Origin: a virus
Length of the DNA: 64,000 nucleotides
IMG/VR virus record: IMGVR_UViG_3300013094_000019
Location: 62,001-126,000 of that record
Strand: one strand, 5' to 3'
Numbering within the stretch: position 1 is the stretch's first letter; the number at the start of each line of letters is the position of its first letter. The notes beneath the pieces are model-generated. The model was not told the DNA's origin. It did no database searches and saw only the letters and a list, made by a program, of their open reading frames with translations. Position numbers and translations under genes: made by a program. Positions 8,455-18,500 of this stretch are shown here, one piece after another.

Positions 8455-9225
8455 ATGAGATTTTTAAAAACACTAACACTTAATCGCAGAGCAATCTATG
8501 ATCCTCGTGCGAGTGTCACTACTGGAAATAGTTTTAAACTAGATTCAATAGATAACTTAGTGTTACCAAAAAGCAATGACTCACTAACTTCTAGTCAAAC
8601 AGAAGGTATGATGCGCTACAATACTACAACTCATGAAGTTGAAGTTTATCAGGGCACAGGTGGATCAGCTACATGGCGAGCTATTCGCTATAAAGAATCA
8701 ACAGGTATTACACAGCAAAGTCTTGGTAACATCGATGGATATACCTATTTTTATGGTCCGTTGAATCCTGCACCTCCCACAGTTGTTCAAACAGGATCAG
8801 GAAGTCAAACCGGTCAATATAGTATCAATGTGTCGTGGGGCGGACAAAATTTAATAGTATTAATTGGTAATGTGTTTCAAATTTTTAACACTAACTATGT
8901 AATTACACAAAATCCTGTTGCCACAAAGGCCACAACGGCACAGGCTAACAATGGCACAACAACCATCACAGTGTCGAGCACAGCTACTATACCACAAGGT
9001 AGCATTGTAACAGGCAGTGCATACCTTCAAACAGGTACTGTAGCAACAGTGACAAGTGCTACCAGTATTACTCTTAGCAAAGCAATCAGCGGCGGAAATA
9101 TTGCCAGTGGTACTACACTGACATTCACAGCTGCATCAGGATACTATCTAAACTTTACATCAGATCCATACTACTCAGGTGTTATTGGTTCGCCAGTGAC
9201 GGTATTGATCGGATTTGATCAATAA
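8455..9225 (+). CDS. Fibre-like structural protein with RYNT-type motif
   Basis: 256 residues. Around residues 40-75 it carries LPKSNDSLTSSQTEGMMRYN followed by VEVYQGTGG and a Trp, a variant of the P-x-x-G-x-x-RYNT-x-T-x-x-x-E-x-Y-x-G-x-x-W motif that recurs in at least five other fibre proteins in the window. The middle is beta-rich, with the segment ATTAQANNGTTTITVSSTAT. I infer a virion role from this motif and the neighbours. The start ATG follows the previous stop by one base and lacks a clear ribosome-binding site, so it probably depends on coupling. Confidence 0.7.
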   Translation: MRFLKTLTLNRRAIYDPRASVTTGNSFKLDSIDNLVLPKSNDSLTSSQTEGMMRYNTTTHEVEVYQGTGGSATWRAIRYKESTGITQQSLGNIDGYTYFYGPLNPAPPTVVQTGSGSQTGQYSINVSWGGQNLIVLIGNVFQIFNTNYVITQNPVATKATTAQANNGTTTITVSSTATIPQGSIVTGSAYLQTGTVATVTSATSITLSKAISGGNIASGTTLTFTAASGYYLNFTSDPYYSGVIGSPVTVLIGFDQ

Positions 9226-9235
9226 GGACTAGCCC

Positions 9236-10324
9236 ATGGGAGCCGAACTAGGCAGAATAAGCGGCCCGCTACTTGCGAATAATTTATATCGCCATGGCAC
9301 TGACCTAGCTTTTGAAACAAGTTTATTATACCTAGCAGTAAACGGGCAGCAGATAGGTATAAAAACTAATTCCACTGTTAGTGATTTAACAGTCAACGGT
9401 ACTACCAATACTACGACTTTGCAGGTCCCTCAATTCACTAATATCAGTAGTGGGTTTAGTATTAGTACTAACTACATCCAAAATCTCTCAGGATCCATAA
9501 CATTTCATCCTAACCAATCTAATAATCCTACAATAAATGTTGTAGGTCTATTAGGAACAGAAGGTGTTACCACTGCTAATTTACTAGTAAACAACAATAG
9601 TATTTCTGCAACTACATCAAACACAGACATAAATTTATCACCTTCCGGTCTAGGACAAGTTGTCATAAATTCTGACACATTGATCAATGGCGATCTGCAT
9701 GCTACAGGAAATATAACTTGGGATGGCAATGTTACTTTAGGAAGCAGTACAGGCAATACTGTTAATTTTCAAGCAGAATTAAACAGTGATATTTTACCTA
9801 GCAGTGATAACTTGTTTACGCTAGGTAGTCCTAGTCTACGATGGAACAATGCTTATACTCAAACATTAAATCCAACAACATTTAATAGTACAAATTTATC
9901 TAGTGCTACTCTAAATGCTGGTAATATACAGTTTAACGGCAATACTATTACTAACACTAGTCCTGGTCAACCTATTAATTTAACCCCTAATGGATTTGCC
10001 AATGTTAGTTTTAACGGAGTAAATTGGATAGTAGGCAATGCCATACAGAATTATACCAATACTGCTCTCACTTTATCTAATACTGGTTATGGATATGTAA
10101 AATTCGCCGGAACCTATGGAGTTGTTATACCGTTGGGGAATACCGGACAACGACCTGCAAATCCAGAAAACGGTACATTCAGATACAATACAGAAACTGG
10201 TATTGCAGAAATTTATAGCACAGATAGTAACTCATGGATTGCCGTCGAAGGAGCTAACCCTCCGTTAACCACATCTCAATTTGACGATGTCATTTCAGAT
10301 TGGGCCCTTATTTTTAACCTCTAA
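9236..10324 (+). CDS. Fibre-like structural protein, paralogue of the gene at 10483
   Basis: 362 residues. The N-terminus (GRISGPLLANNL, then LAFETSLLYLAVN and DLTVNGTTNTTTL) is shared almost word for word with the protein at 10483. Both continue with LSPSGLGQVVINS-type strands, the block HATGNITWDGNVTLG, a DNLFTLGSPSLRWNN motif and a C-terminal RPANPENGTFRYNTETG module. SLRW motifs of this kind are frequent in long phage fibre proteins. No enzymatic site is visible. It probably forms part of a fibre or baseplate appendage. It starts 10 bases after the previous stop, with AAGGA upstream. Confidence 0.75.
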   Translation: MGAELGRISGPLLANNLYRHGTDLAFETSLLYLAVNGQQIGIKTNSTVSDLTVNGTTNTTTLQVPQFTNISSGFSISTNYIQNLSGSITFHPNQSNNPTINVVGLLGTEGVTTANLLVNNNSISATTSNTDINLSPSGLGQVVINSDTLINGDLHATGNITWDGNVTLGSSTGNTVNFQAELNSDILPSSDNLFTLGSPSLRWNNAYTQTLNPTTFNSTNLSSATLNAGNIQFNGNTITNTSPGQPINLTPNGFANVSFNGVNWIVGNAIQNYTNTALTLSNTGYGYVKFAGTYGVVIPLGNTGQRPANPENGTFRYNTETGIAEIYSTDSNSWIAVEGANPPLTTSQFDDVISDWALIFNL

Positions 10325-10346
10325 TCAAGCCCAAAAACTCAAATAC

Positions 10347-10354
10347 GCTAAATA
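10347..10354 (+). promoter_or_regulatory. Late-promoter-like box GCTAAATA
   Basis: GCTAAATA stands 23 bases after the stop of the preceding gene and opens a 128-base leader before the ATG at 10483. The identical octamer precedes gp13 at 47415, which supports it as a promoter variant of this phage. Confidence 0.5.
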
Positions 10355-10482
10355 GTATTACTGAGGGGCTAGACCGTTTTAAGCCCCCGATACTAAACTG
10401 TGGTAAACCGACAAAGAGCCCGAGAGGGATGCGGAGAAATCCAAACTAGGTTAACCGTGAAACGCGGGGTCAAGGAGAGCAG
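10355..10482 (+). promoter_or_regulatory. Long structured leader RNA region
   Basis: One of the longest non-coding gaps in the window. A compound hairpin is formed by AGTAT (10354-10358) with ATACT and, inside it, GGGGCT with AGCCCC around an 11-base loop. Downstream are a GGA-GAAA-TCC tetraloop hairpin and a palindromic GGTTAACC. The ribosome-binding site is AAGGAG just before the ATG. I recognise no described RNA family; a regulatory or protective 5' leader is inferred. Confidence 0.4.
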
Positions 10483-11526
10483 ATGGCTGTCGGTCGAATT
10501 ACAGGCCCGCTCTTAAAAGCCAACTTGGTTCGCCAAGGCGTGAATCTGGCTTTTGAGACGAGCTTATTATATCTGGATGTTAATAATCTGCGTGTGGGCG
10601 TGAACACCGCCACTCCTGCTTACGACCTAGATGTAAACGGTACAACAAACACCACAAATTTAACAGCCGGCACTGCTACCTTAGCTAGTTTTACCATATC
10701 TGGTAACACAATCAGCAGTTCAAATACTACAATAAACCTAACTCCTGCCAGCGGCGGAGTTGTATATCAAGGCACACTCAATGTTGGTAGTTTAAGCCTA
10801 AATTCAAATACTGTTAGTAGTACAGGATCAAATACAAATATACAGTTGAGCCCGTCGGGAACAGGTCAAGTCGTTGTAAATTCTAACACTCTAGTTAACG
10901 GCAATCTGCATGCCACCGGCAATATCACCGCAGATGGCAATATTACGCTAGGTAATGCCAATACTGATACTGTGACATTTGACGGTGAAGTTAACAGCAA
11001 TATAGTACCTAACACAGATATAACATATAATTTAGGCAGTGCAAGTTTACGCTGGAAAAATATCTACACAGCAACAGCTTCTATCACAACCCTAAATGCT
11101 ACCACAGTAAATACCACAGATTTTCAAACCAGCGGATTAGATATCAGCGGAAACACTATCAGCAGTACGCAGACAAATACAAATATCGTTTTCAATACTA
11201 GCGGAACTGGTGGCGTCCAATTAGGAAATTTTGAATTCCTTAATAATCAGATAATTAACGTAGTACCCAACTCAATTTCAACTTTTGCAGAAAGTGGCTC
11301 TGGTTATGTAAAAATAGCCGGTACTAACGGTGTAGTGTTACCCAATGGAACTGACCAGCAAAGACCCACTGCATATGAAACTGGTATGACTCGTTTCAAT
11401 ACAACACAGCAATTAGTTGAAGTTTGGAATGGTACCCAATGGATTAACATAGCAGGTTTGCTCACAGGGGTTACTGCTGCTGTAGGACAAGATCTTGGCG
11501 TGCAAGCCGCCTTAATGTTAGGATAA
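10483..11526 (+). CDS. Fibre-like structural protein, paralogue of the gene at 9236
   Basis: 347 residues, with the same architecture as the preceding paralogue: GRITGPLLKANL, LAFETSLLYLDVN and DLDVNGTTNTTNL at the N-terminus, LSPSGTGQVVVNSNTLVNG, HATGNITADGNITLG, a TYNLGSASLRWKN motif, and a C-terminal RPTAYETGMTRFNTTQQ-VEVWNGTQW module. The duplication with divergence suggests two related subunits of one appendage or an old tandem duplication later separated by its own promoter. The function is inferred to be structural. Confidence 0.75.
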   Translation: MAVGRITGPLLKANLVRQGVNLAFETSLLYLDVNNLRVGVNTATPAYDLDVNGTTNTTNLTAGTATLASFTISGNTISSSNTTINLTPASGGVVYQGTLNVGSLSLNSNTVSSTGSNTNIQLSPSGTGQVVVNSNTLVNGNLHATGNITADGNITLGNANTDTVTFDGEVNSNIVPNTDITYNLGSASLRWKNIYTATASITTLNATTVNTTDFQTSGLDISGNTISSTQTNTNIVFNTSGTGGVQLGNFEFLNNQIINVVPNSISTFAESGSGYVKIAGTNGVVLPNGTDQQRPTAYETGMTRFNTTQQLVEVWNGTQWINIAGLLTGVTAAVGQDLGVQAALMLG

Positions 11527-11532
11527 TTTATA

Positions 11533-12129
11533 ATGTCAACAACTTTTAGCAACGCTTTATTTTCAAATATAAGCACAACAACCACAGTTAGCACAGTAGC
11601 TACAGCCACATTATCAGTGGGCAATATTGTCACAGTATCAAGCACCGCAGGCATGTATGTAAACATGCCAATTGTGTTTAGCGGAAATGGTCTTAGCGGT
11701 AGTAATATTGTTGCAGGAACAACATATTTCATTGCATCAATAGTAAACACTGCTCAAATAACTATCAGCGCAACCAGCGGTGGATCTGCTTTTGTCCTAA
11801 CCACACAGTCAGGTAGCAGTCTAAATGTTGTGGCAGGCGGACCAACTCCGATAGTTGCTAGTGCATCAAATGCTCGAGTCACTGTAGTTGGCCTAAGTAT
11901 TGCTAATACAAGTTCGCAACTGGCATTTGTAACCATCCAAATAGTTGATGGAAATAACAATAATAACACAGCCAACTATGCTTATCAAATTCCTATTCCA
12001 GCTAATCAAACAGCCAAGTTAATCAACGGCGGGGAAAGACTGGTCTTAGGTCCCAATATGACTGTCACAGCTAGCGCCAATGTTACAAATACATTAGATA
12101 TAGTTGCAAGCTATGTCATCATTCAATAA
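11533..12129 (+). CDS. Structural protein: one YYV-type repeat plus a beta-sandwich
   Basis: 198 residues. The N-terminal 100 residues hold one copy of the recurring module (NIVTVSSTAGMYVNMPIVFS, then GTTYFIASI, then ITISATSGGSAFVL). The C-terminal 95 residues (RVTVVGLSIANTSSQLAFVT; IPIPANQTAKLINGGERLVL) match the pattern of the free-standing small proteins at 8106 and 31339. It therefore looks like a fusion of two building blocks used elsewhere in this genome. It probably belongs to the virion. It starts 7 bases after the previous gene. Confidence 0.7.
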   Translation: MSTTFSNALFSNISTTTTVSTVATATLSVGNIVTVSSTAGMYVNMPIVFSGNGLSGSNIVAGTTYFIASIVNTAQITISATSGGSAFVLTTQSGSSLNVVAGGPTPIVASASNARVTVVGLSIANTSSQLAFVTIQIVDGNNNNNTANYAYQIPIPANQTAKLINGGERLVLGPNMTVTASANVTNTLDIVASYVIIQ

Positions 12130-12139
12130 GGAATAAATC

Positions 12140-12511
12140 ATGGCATCACCATTTTATGCAGGCGAATTAAACCAAGATCAAGTTTTAGGGGCAGGGGTTC
12201 CTCGTTATTTTTACGGGCTACGCAGAACTGATGACGGTAAATTGTATTTTACTCGTGTTGACAATTTAACATCAACAGAAACAATCACTGTTAATATTAC
12301 AGGTACTGCTGCAAATAACTTTGAAGATTTTGAGTGGGGCGTGGACTACTTTGATGGTCGACTAGCTACAGATCACAGTCGCCCTTATCCAAATTTATTC
12401 TTTGATCAATATCGTTGGGACAATCGTAACATGTACTATTACATTAATGCTGCAGGTAGTCTTGTTGCCAGAATTAATTCAACCTACGCAAACTATCCTT
12501 CATACAGCTAA
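12140..12511 (+). CDS. Small structural-type protein (123 aa), unrecognised
   Basis: 123 residues, rich in aromatic residues (YFYGLRRTDDGKLYFTRVD; DFEWGVDYFDGR; NMYYYINAAGSL). I cannot name a family. The location between fibre modules and the giant fibre gene, the preceding AAGGA site and the composition suggest a virion component. It ends 36 bases before the giant gene. Confidence 0.6.
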   Translation: MASPFYAGELNQDQVLGAGVPRYFYGLRRTDDGKLYFTRVDNLTSTETITVNITGTAANNFEDFEWGVDYFDGRLATDHSRPYPNLFFDQYRWDNRNMYYYINAAGSLVARINSTYANYPSYS

Positions 12512-12516
12512 AATAG

Positions 12517-12524
12517 CATAAGTA
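12517..12524 (+). promoter_or_regulatory. Weak late-promoter-like box CATAAGTA before the first giant gene
   Basis: CATAAGTA differs at one position from the CATAAATA boxes seen at 1423 and 5763. It lies 23 bases upstream of the giant gene's ATG, with an AGGAA ribosome-binding site in between. Confidence 0.35.
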
Positions 12525-12547
12525 CACTAACACCATAGGAAATAACC

Positions 12548-15500
12548 ATGCCAGAATTTAGAATTAGTAGTTTACGATTCAACTACACAGGTCAGTGGGC
12601 CACTACTACTACATATAACAGAGACGCAGTCATTACATATCAAGGTAAAATGTATGTTTGCCTAGTACCACATACTAGCGGAGATTTTTATCAAGATTTA
12701 TATCATGTAACCGGTGCCGGTGCTAGCACTCCTTATTGGAATTTAATTCTTGATGGTAAAACTTGGACTAACGCATGGTCACCAAGTACCTATTATAGTC
12801 TAGGAAATATTGTTACCTATGGCGGTGCTGTGTATGTGTGTACTGCTAATCACACAAGCTCAACAACTCTTGATCTTTCTAAATTTACAACACTGGCTAC
12901 ATTTACCAATTGGCACACTGCATGGTTACCAAATACTAATTACGGTGTTGGCGATGCTGTCAAGTATGGCGGTATTGTTTATGTCTGTAACACTAACCAT
13001 ACTTCTGCCGCTAGCGCAACACTTGGCCTTGAAGCCAACCAAAGTTCATGGACTATTCTAAATCAAGGTATTGATTACAAAGGACCATGGCTAGCTTCTT
13101 TTAGGTACAAAGTACAAGATGTTGTAAAAGTTGATGCTAACTTATACATTTGTACAATCGCGCACACATCAGGTCCAGTAATGGCCGCTGGTAATTTTAG
13201 TTTATTCTTACCAGGCGAAGAATATCTAGGTACTTGGAATTCAGGTACTGCATATCAACCTGGTGACGTTGTACAATATGGCGGTTATGACTATATCTGT
13301 TTAACTAATAATAATACTAACAACATTCCAAATACTGATGCCACTGATTGGGCATTATTCAACCAAGGGTATCTAGCATCAGGAGATTGGACTGGCGGTA
13401 CTAGTTATCAAATTGGTGATGTAGTTCGTAGAAACGGTGAACTGTATGTTGCTATTGCCAACAGCACATCACAAGATCCCAATAATTATTCATCAGCAGT
13501 TACATATAATTCAACAGGTAGTTCTGGTTCTACAGTAATTGTATCAAGTATCTATACCCTAGTTCCTGGTATGATTGCCATAGGTTCCGGATTTGCCAGC
13601 GGCCAGAGTATTATTAGTGCTAGTTTAGCAAGTTCCGTAACTACTACGGTTGCATCAGCCGCAGTAACAGTCACAGCAACAGGCACTAGCGGATCACCGA
13701 CTATTACAGTAACATCAAATGCCGGACTAGTAGTAGGCATGAATGTCAGCGCATCTGGTATTGCTGGCGGAACCACTATACAAAATATTGCAACAAATAC
13801 AATTACATTAAGTGCAAACACTGTATCTGCTGTTAGCGGTCTAGTATCTTTTGGTACTAACGCTATTACCGTAGGTAGTACATCTGGCATAGCAGTAAAT
13901 CAAGGCGTTATTGGCGCAGGCATAAATGGCTTATCACAAGTCGCAAGCATTAGTGGATCAACAGTTATATTAACTTATCCAGCTACTGGTACGGTTGCCG
14001 GCAATGGAACATTTGGAACTCCTACAGTAGTATTAAGCTCAGCACCTGATTCTGCACTTACTAACGGCCAAACTATTAATTTCTATGGAGTTAACTCAAC
14101 ATCATGGAATTTAATCGTCCCTGGAGCATATTGGGCAAGTTTCTGGAATTCAACAACAACCTATCTACTAGGTGATTTAGTTATTTGGCAAAATGCAACA
14201 TATCGTTGTATACAAGCTTCACCAAAACAATCTCGTCCAGATCAAGATACTACAAATCAATACTGGATTCCTTATGTGTTACATGCTCGCCACAATGCAT
14301 TGAATACTGTAGGTAATATAACTTACAATATATCAACAACTACGCCTACTAACACAGCCTTACCAATAGGAACTACCGGACAACTATTGCGATCAACTAT
14401 TGGCGCTACCGGTGTGCTATTACCAACATGGTCGACTATTAACCAAACAAAGAATGTGTTTTATGTTGCACCTAATGGTGTTGATAATAGCTTAACTAAT
14501 GGTACTACCTGGGATCAACCGTTTGCATCTATTGCTTATGCATGTAACTATGTTTTAAATGGTACATTATATCCAAACACTGCTAATATTTTAACAAAAA
14601 ATAAATTATGGATTGTGACTGAGATGTACAATTATCTTGTATATTCTTTAAACAATAATTTAAATGGTGTTACTAATGGAACTTGGTATACAAGCTCAGT
14701 TGGTCCTTCAGAAACAATCCGAGATGCAGAATATATTATTGATGCTATTGTTTATGATATTACACGAGGTGGAAATAGTCAAACAGTAGCAGCTGCACAA
14801 AGTTATTTTGCTTTTGGTAGTGTAAATTCCTTTATTAGCACTATAGTTGCGGCAGACATGCCTAATTTTGTAATTGCATTAAACTACATGTATAGTTTGA
14901 TTAATAATGTACTCAATCAATCTGCACCTGCAAACAACTATCAAGCATTAAACGGTATAGCTGCTGGATCAAGAATTAATCAAGTAGTGGGATTAAATGG
15001 TGTAGAATCACAAACAACTTTAGCAAATCCACTAGCCCCAAACGGTGCAGGCAACACTTATGTTGATATTTTGTTTAATTTAATTTACAATTCATTAGCA
15101 TCACAAAGCACTACAAACTTACCAACTCCTAATTCTGGCATCAGTTCAACAATTTATGTTAAAACAGGAACTTATACTGAATCTTTACCAATTGTAGTTC
15201 CAGAAAACTGTGCATTAGTTGGCGACGAGTTGCGCGGAGTTGTTGTACAACCTAAGATAATTTATAATACATATACAACAATTTCTACAGCGGCAACACA
15301 ATTATTCACCGTTAGTTCGACTACTGGGCTGTATGACGGATGCCCTATACAATTTGTAACAACTAATAACAATCTTCCAGTAACACTGACAGCTTTTGAA
15401 TCTGCTATCACAGCCGGACAGACTTATTATGTTGTAGGGTCAACAGTAACTTCATCAAATTTTGCTATTAGTAGTTCTAGTACTCCGGCTATAACAGTAA

Positions 15501-18500
15501 CCGGAGCGTTAGGCAGCACCATAACAGTTACTAGTTCTGCTGGTTTAACAGTCGGGGCACCTATAGCATTTAATACTGGGTTTGGAAATATTATTCCAGG
15601 AGCAGTATACTACATACTAACAACAGCTACTGGAGCAATAACAGTAAGCACTACTCCTAATGGGTTAGCATACGCTGTGGGGTCAGTGTCTAACCTATCA
15701 CAAACACAAGGATCATTAGTAACTGGATCTGTATTGATAACATTATCCGGAGGTAATGGTTTAATGCAAGCCATCGGCGGGCATGCAATCGTAGACATGT
15801 TCCGCATGAGAAACGGCAGCGGCTTACGCAATATGAGTCTAGTTGGAAAATTAGGTACATTAACTGCACAAAATCAATATGCGACTCAACGACCAACAGG
15901 TAATGCCTATGTTGCGTTAGATCCAGGCACTGGTCCAAGTGATACAACAGCGTGGATTTTCCGTAGATCTCCTTATGTACAAAACGTCACTACATTTGGT
16001 GTAGGCAGCGTTGGATGTAAAATTGACGGAACACTGCATAATGGTGGGAATAAATCTATTGTTTCAAACGACTTTACACAGGTTATTAGTGATGGTATTG
16101 GTATTTGGTGTTATGGACCAGGAGCACTTACTGAATGTGTGTCTGTATTCTCTTACTATGCTTACACAAGTTATTTTGCTGAAGCGGGCGGAAAAATTCG
16201 TGCAACAAACGGTAACAGCTCATACGGTACATTTGGACTAGTAGCTGAAGGGTATGACACAACCGAAACTCCGATCAGTGCAACAGTTAATAACCAATAT
16301 GGACCAGCTACAGTTATTCCAGCATTTACATACCCATCAGCTGGATCATACGGTCTAATGAAATACACTTACACTAACGCCGGTCAAAACTATGTTTCAG
16401 CCGTGACCAATTTGTTGCAATATAGCAATAATTTTCAGAACGGTGCTTGGATCAACGACGGTAATATAACATTTACTGAAAATACAGTAAGTCCTGACTC
16501 ATTGGCCGATGCATGGACATTTATTTCTGCCACTGGCGGTACTGACACAAGTTACTTGTATCAAAATGTATCAGTAACACCGCAAGGAACTAGTTTTACT
16601 AACGTCGCTGGATCAAACATTAGTGGTAGCGGTGCAGGAGCATTGTTTAATATCACTATCAATGCAACATCATATTCTGTTACAGTGGCCAGTGGCGGTA
16701 GCGGGTATGTTGTGGGTAACCAAATCAAAATTTATGGAAGCCAGTTAGGCGGTGTTAACGTCACTAACGATTTAACTATTACAGTTACTAATCTAACAGG
16801 TAGTGCTATTTCAACACCGTCTGGTATTAGTAGTGCAGGCACTGTTCCTGCAGGATCTAACCAACCATATATTTTAAGTTTACATGTTAAACAAGGTACT
16901 GCTTCTGCAATTGATTTATATGCGTTCTTTACAGGCACAAGTACACGAGCAAGTGCAGTAACATTTAATTTTAGCACAGCTACTCTTATTCCGTCAAGTC
17001 AAGATGGTAGCGGATTATTACCAACACAGTATGGTGTAAACACGTTACAAAATGGTTGGTATAGAATTTGGTTCTCAGTATACGATACCACTGCACAAAA
17101 TACAAACTTGCAATATAGGATATATCCAAGAACTCGCTTTGGCACAATTGGTAATACCTATGTCTACGGAGCACAATTAGAAAGATCAGCATCACTTGGC
17201 TTCTATCTAACTAATACTTCTGGATTATATACTGCCTATGCTGATTATATTATCAATTCTAGTGGTACTGGTGTTCAAACCGTTGGCGATGAAATTCGTT
17301 CAAATAGTGTTTTCCAAACACGAATGATAGACAACGGCAATGGAGTCGGCGGTCTTGGTTATTTAACAGCAAGTAACAATGCACAAGGTGGCAGTAGTTC
17401 TACTGGTTATATTACTTTGGCGCAATCTGATGTTAACTCTGCCACTAACTATATTGGTATGAGAATTTTTATCAATAGCGGTACCGGTGTTGGCCAATAC
17501 GGATTTATATCATCATATAATGCCAGCAACAAATATACAACAGTCTTAAAAGAATCATTTGCTCCGGTGTTAATTAATGCTTCAAGTTCGGCAACAAATG
17601 CGTTTAGCCTAGATCCTAGTGCAGATGTTAACACTCTATACGTTAATCAGCCAATTCAATTTGTGCCAAATTACTATAACTCAATAGTGACACAAACATC
17701 ACAAGCCACGGTTACAGTTACAGCTACAACTGGTGGGCAAATAAACACAATTTATACTTCAGGTACTAGTGTGTTATCAACTGGTATGGCAATTACATTT
17801 AGTAACGCATTTACCTACACAACTAGTGCTACACAAACATCTGCGGCAGGTAATCTTGTTACGCTATCAAACACTGCTGGCATAACAATAGGTATGCCGA
17901 TAGTGTTTAACGGTACTGCTTTCGGTAATATTGTTGCAGGCAATACATACTATGTTCTATCAATACCAACTCCGGGTGTAGGCGGAACAATTACTATTGG
18001 CCAATATGTAGGCGGTGCCACTCTAGCATTAACTAATGGATCTGGTATTTTAACTGTCACTGCCGGCGGCATATTCGGTGGGTTAGTAAGCGGTTACACA
18101 TATTATATTAGTAATATTCTTGACAATAATACTATTCAAGTTAGTGCAACACAGAGCGGATCTATTTTATCATTATACACTGCGGTAGGTAATATGAGTT
18201 TGAACTACCCATCTAACACAGGTTATATGGTCGGATCAACTACTAACATGTCTCCAAACATGCCCATTCAGTTTACAGGAAATACACTGGGCGGTGTAGT
18301 TGCAGGAACTCTGTACTATGTTAATAATGTTATTAGTAGCACACAATTTACTATTAGTACAGCATTAGTAACTACTACTGCAACAGCAACAGCAACTAGT
18401 GTAGTCATTAACACAGTAACATATCCTAATGTGATCACAGTTACGGCGACTACAAACTTAGTTCCATGTAATCCTATAGTATTTTCTGGAACTACTTTTG

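Noticed and set aside
10355-10482. A hammerhead or glutamine-type riboswitch in the long leader
   Set aside because: The conserved core sequences of these RNAs are not present, although one GAAA loop is.
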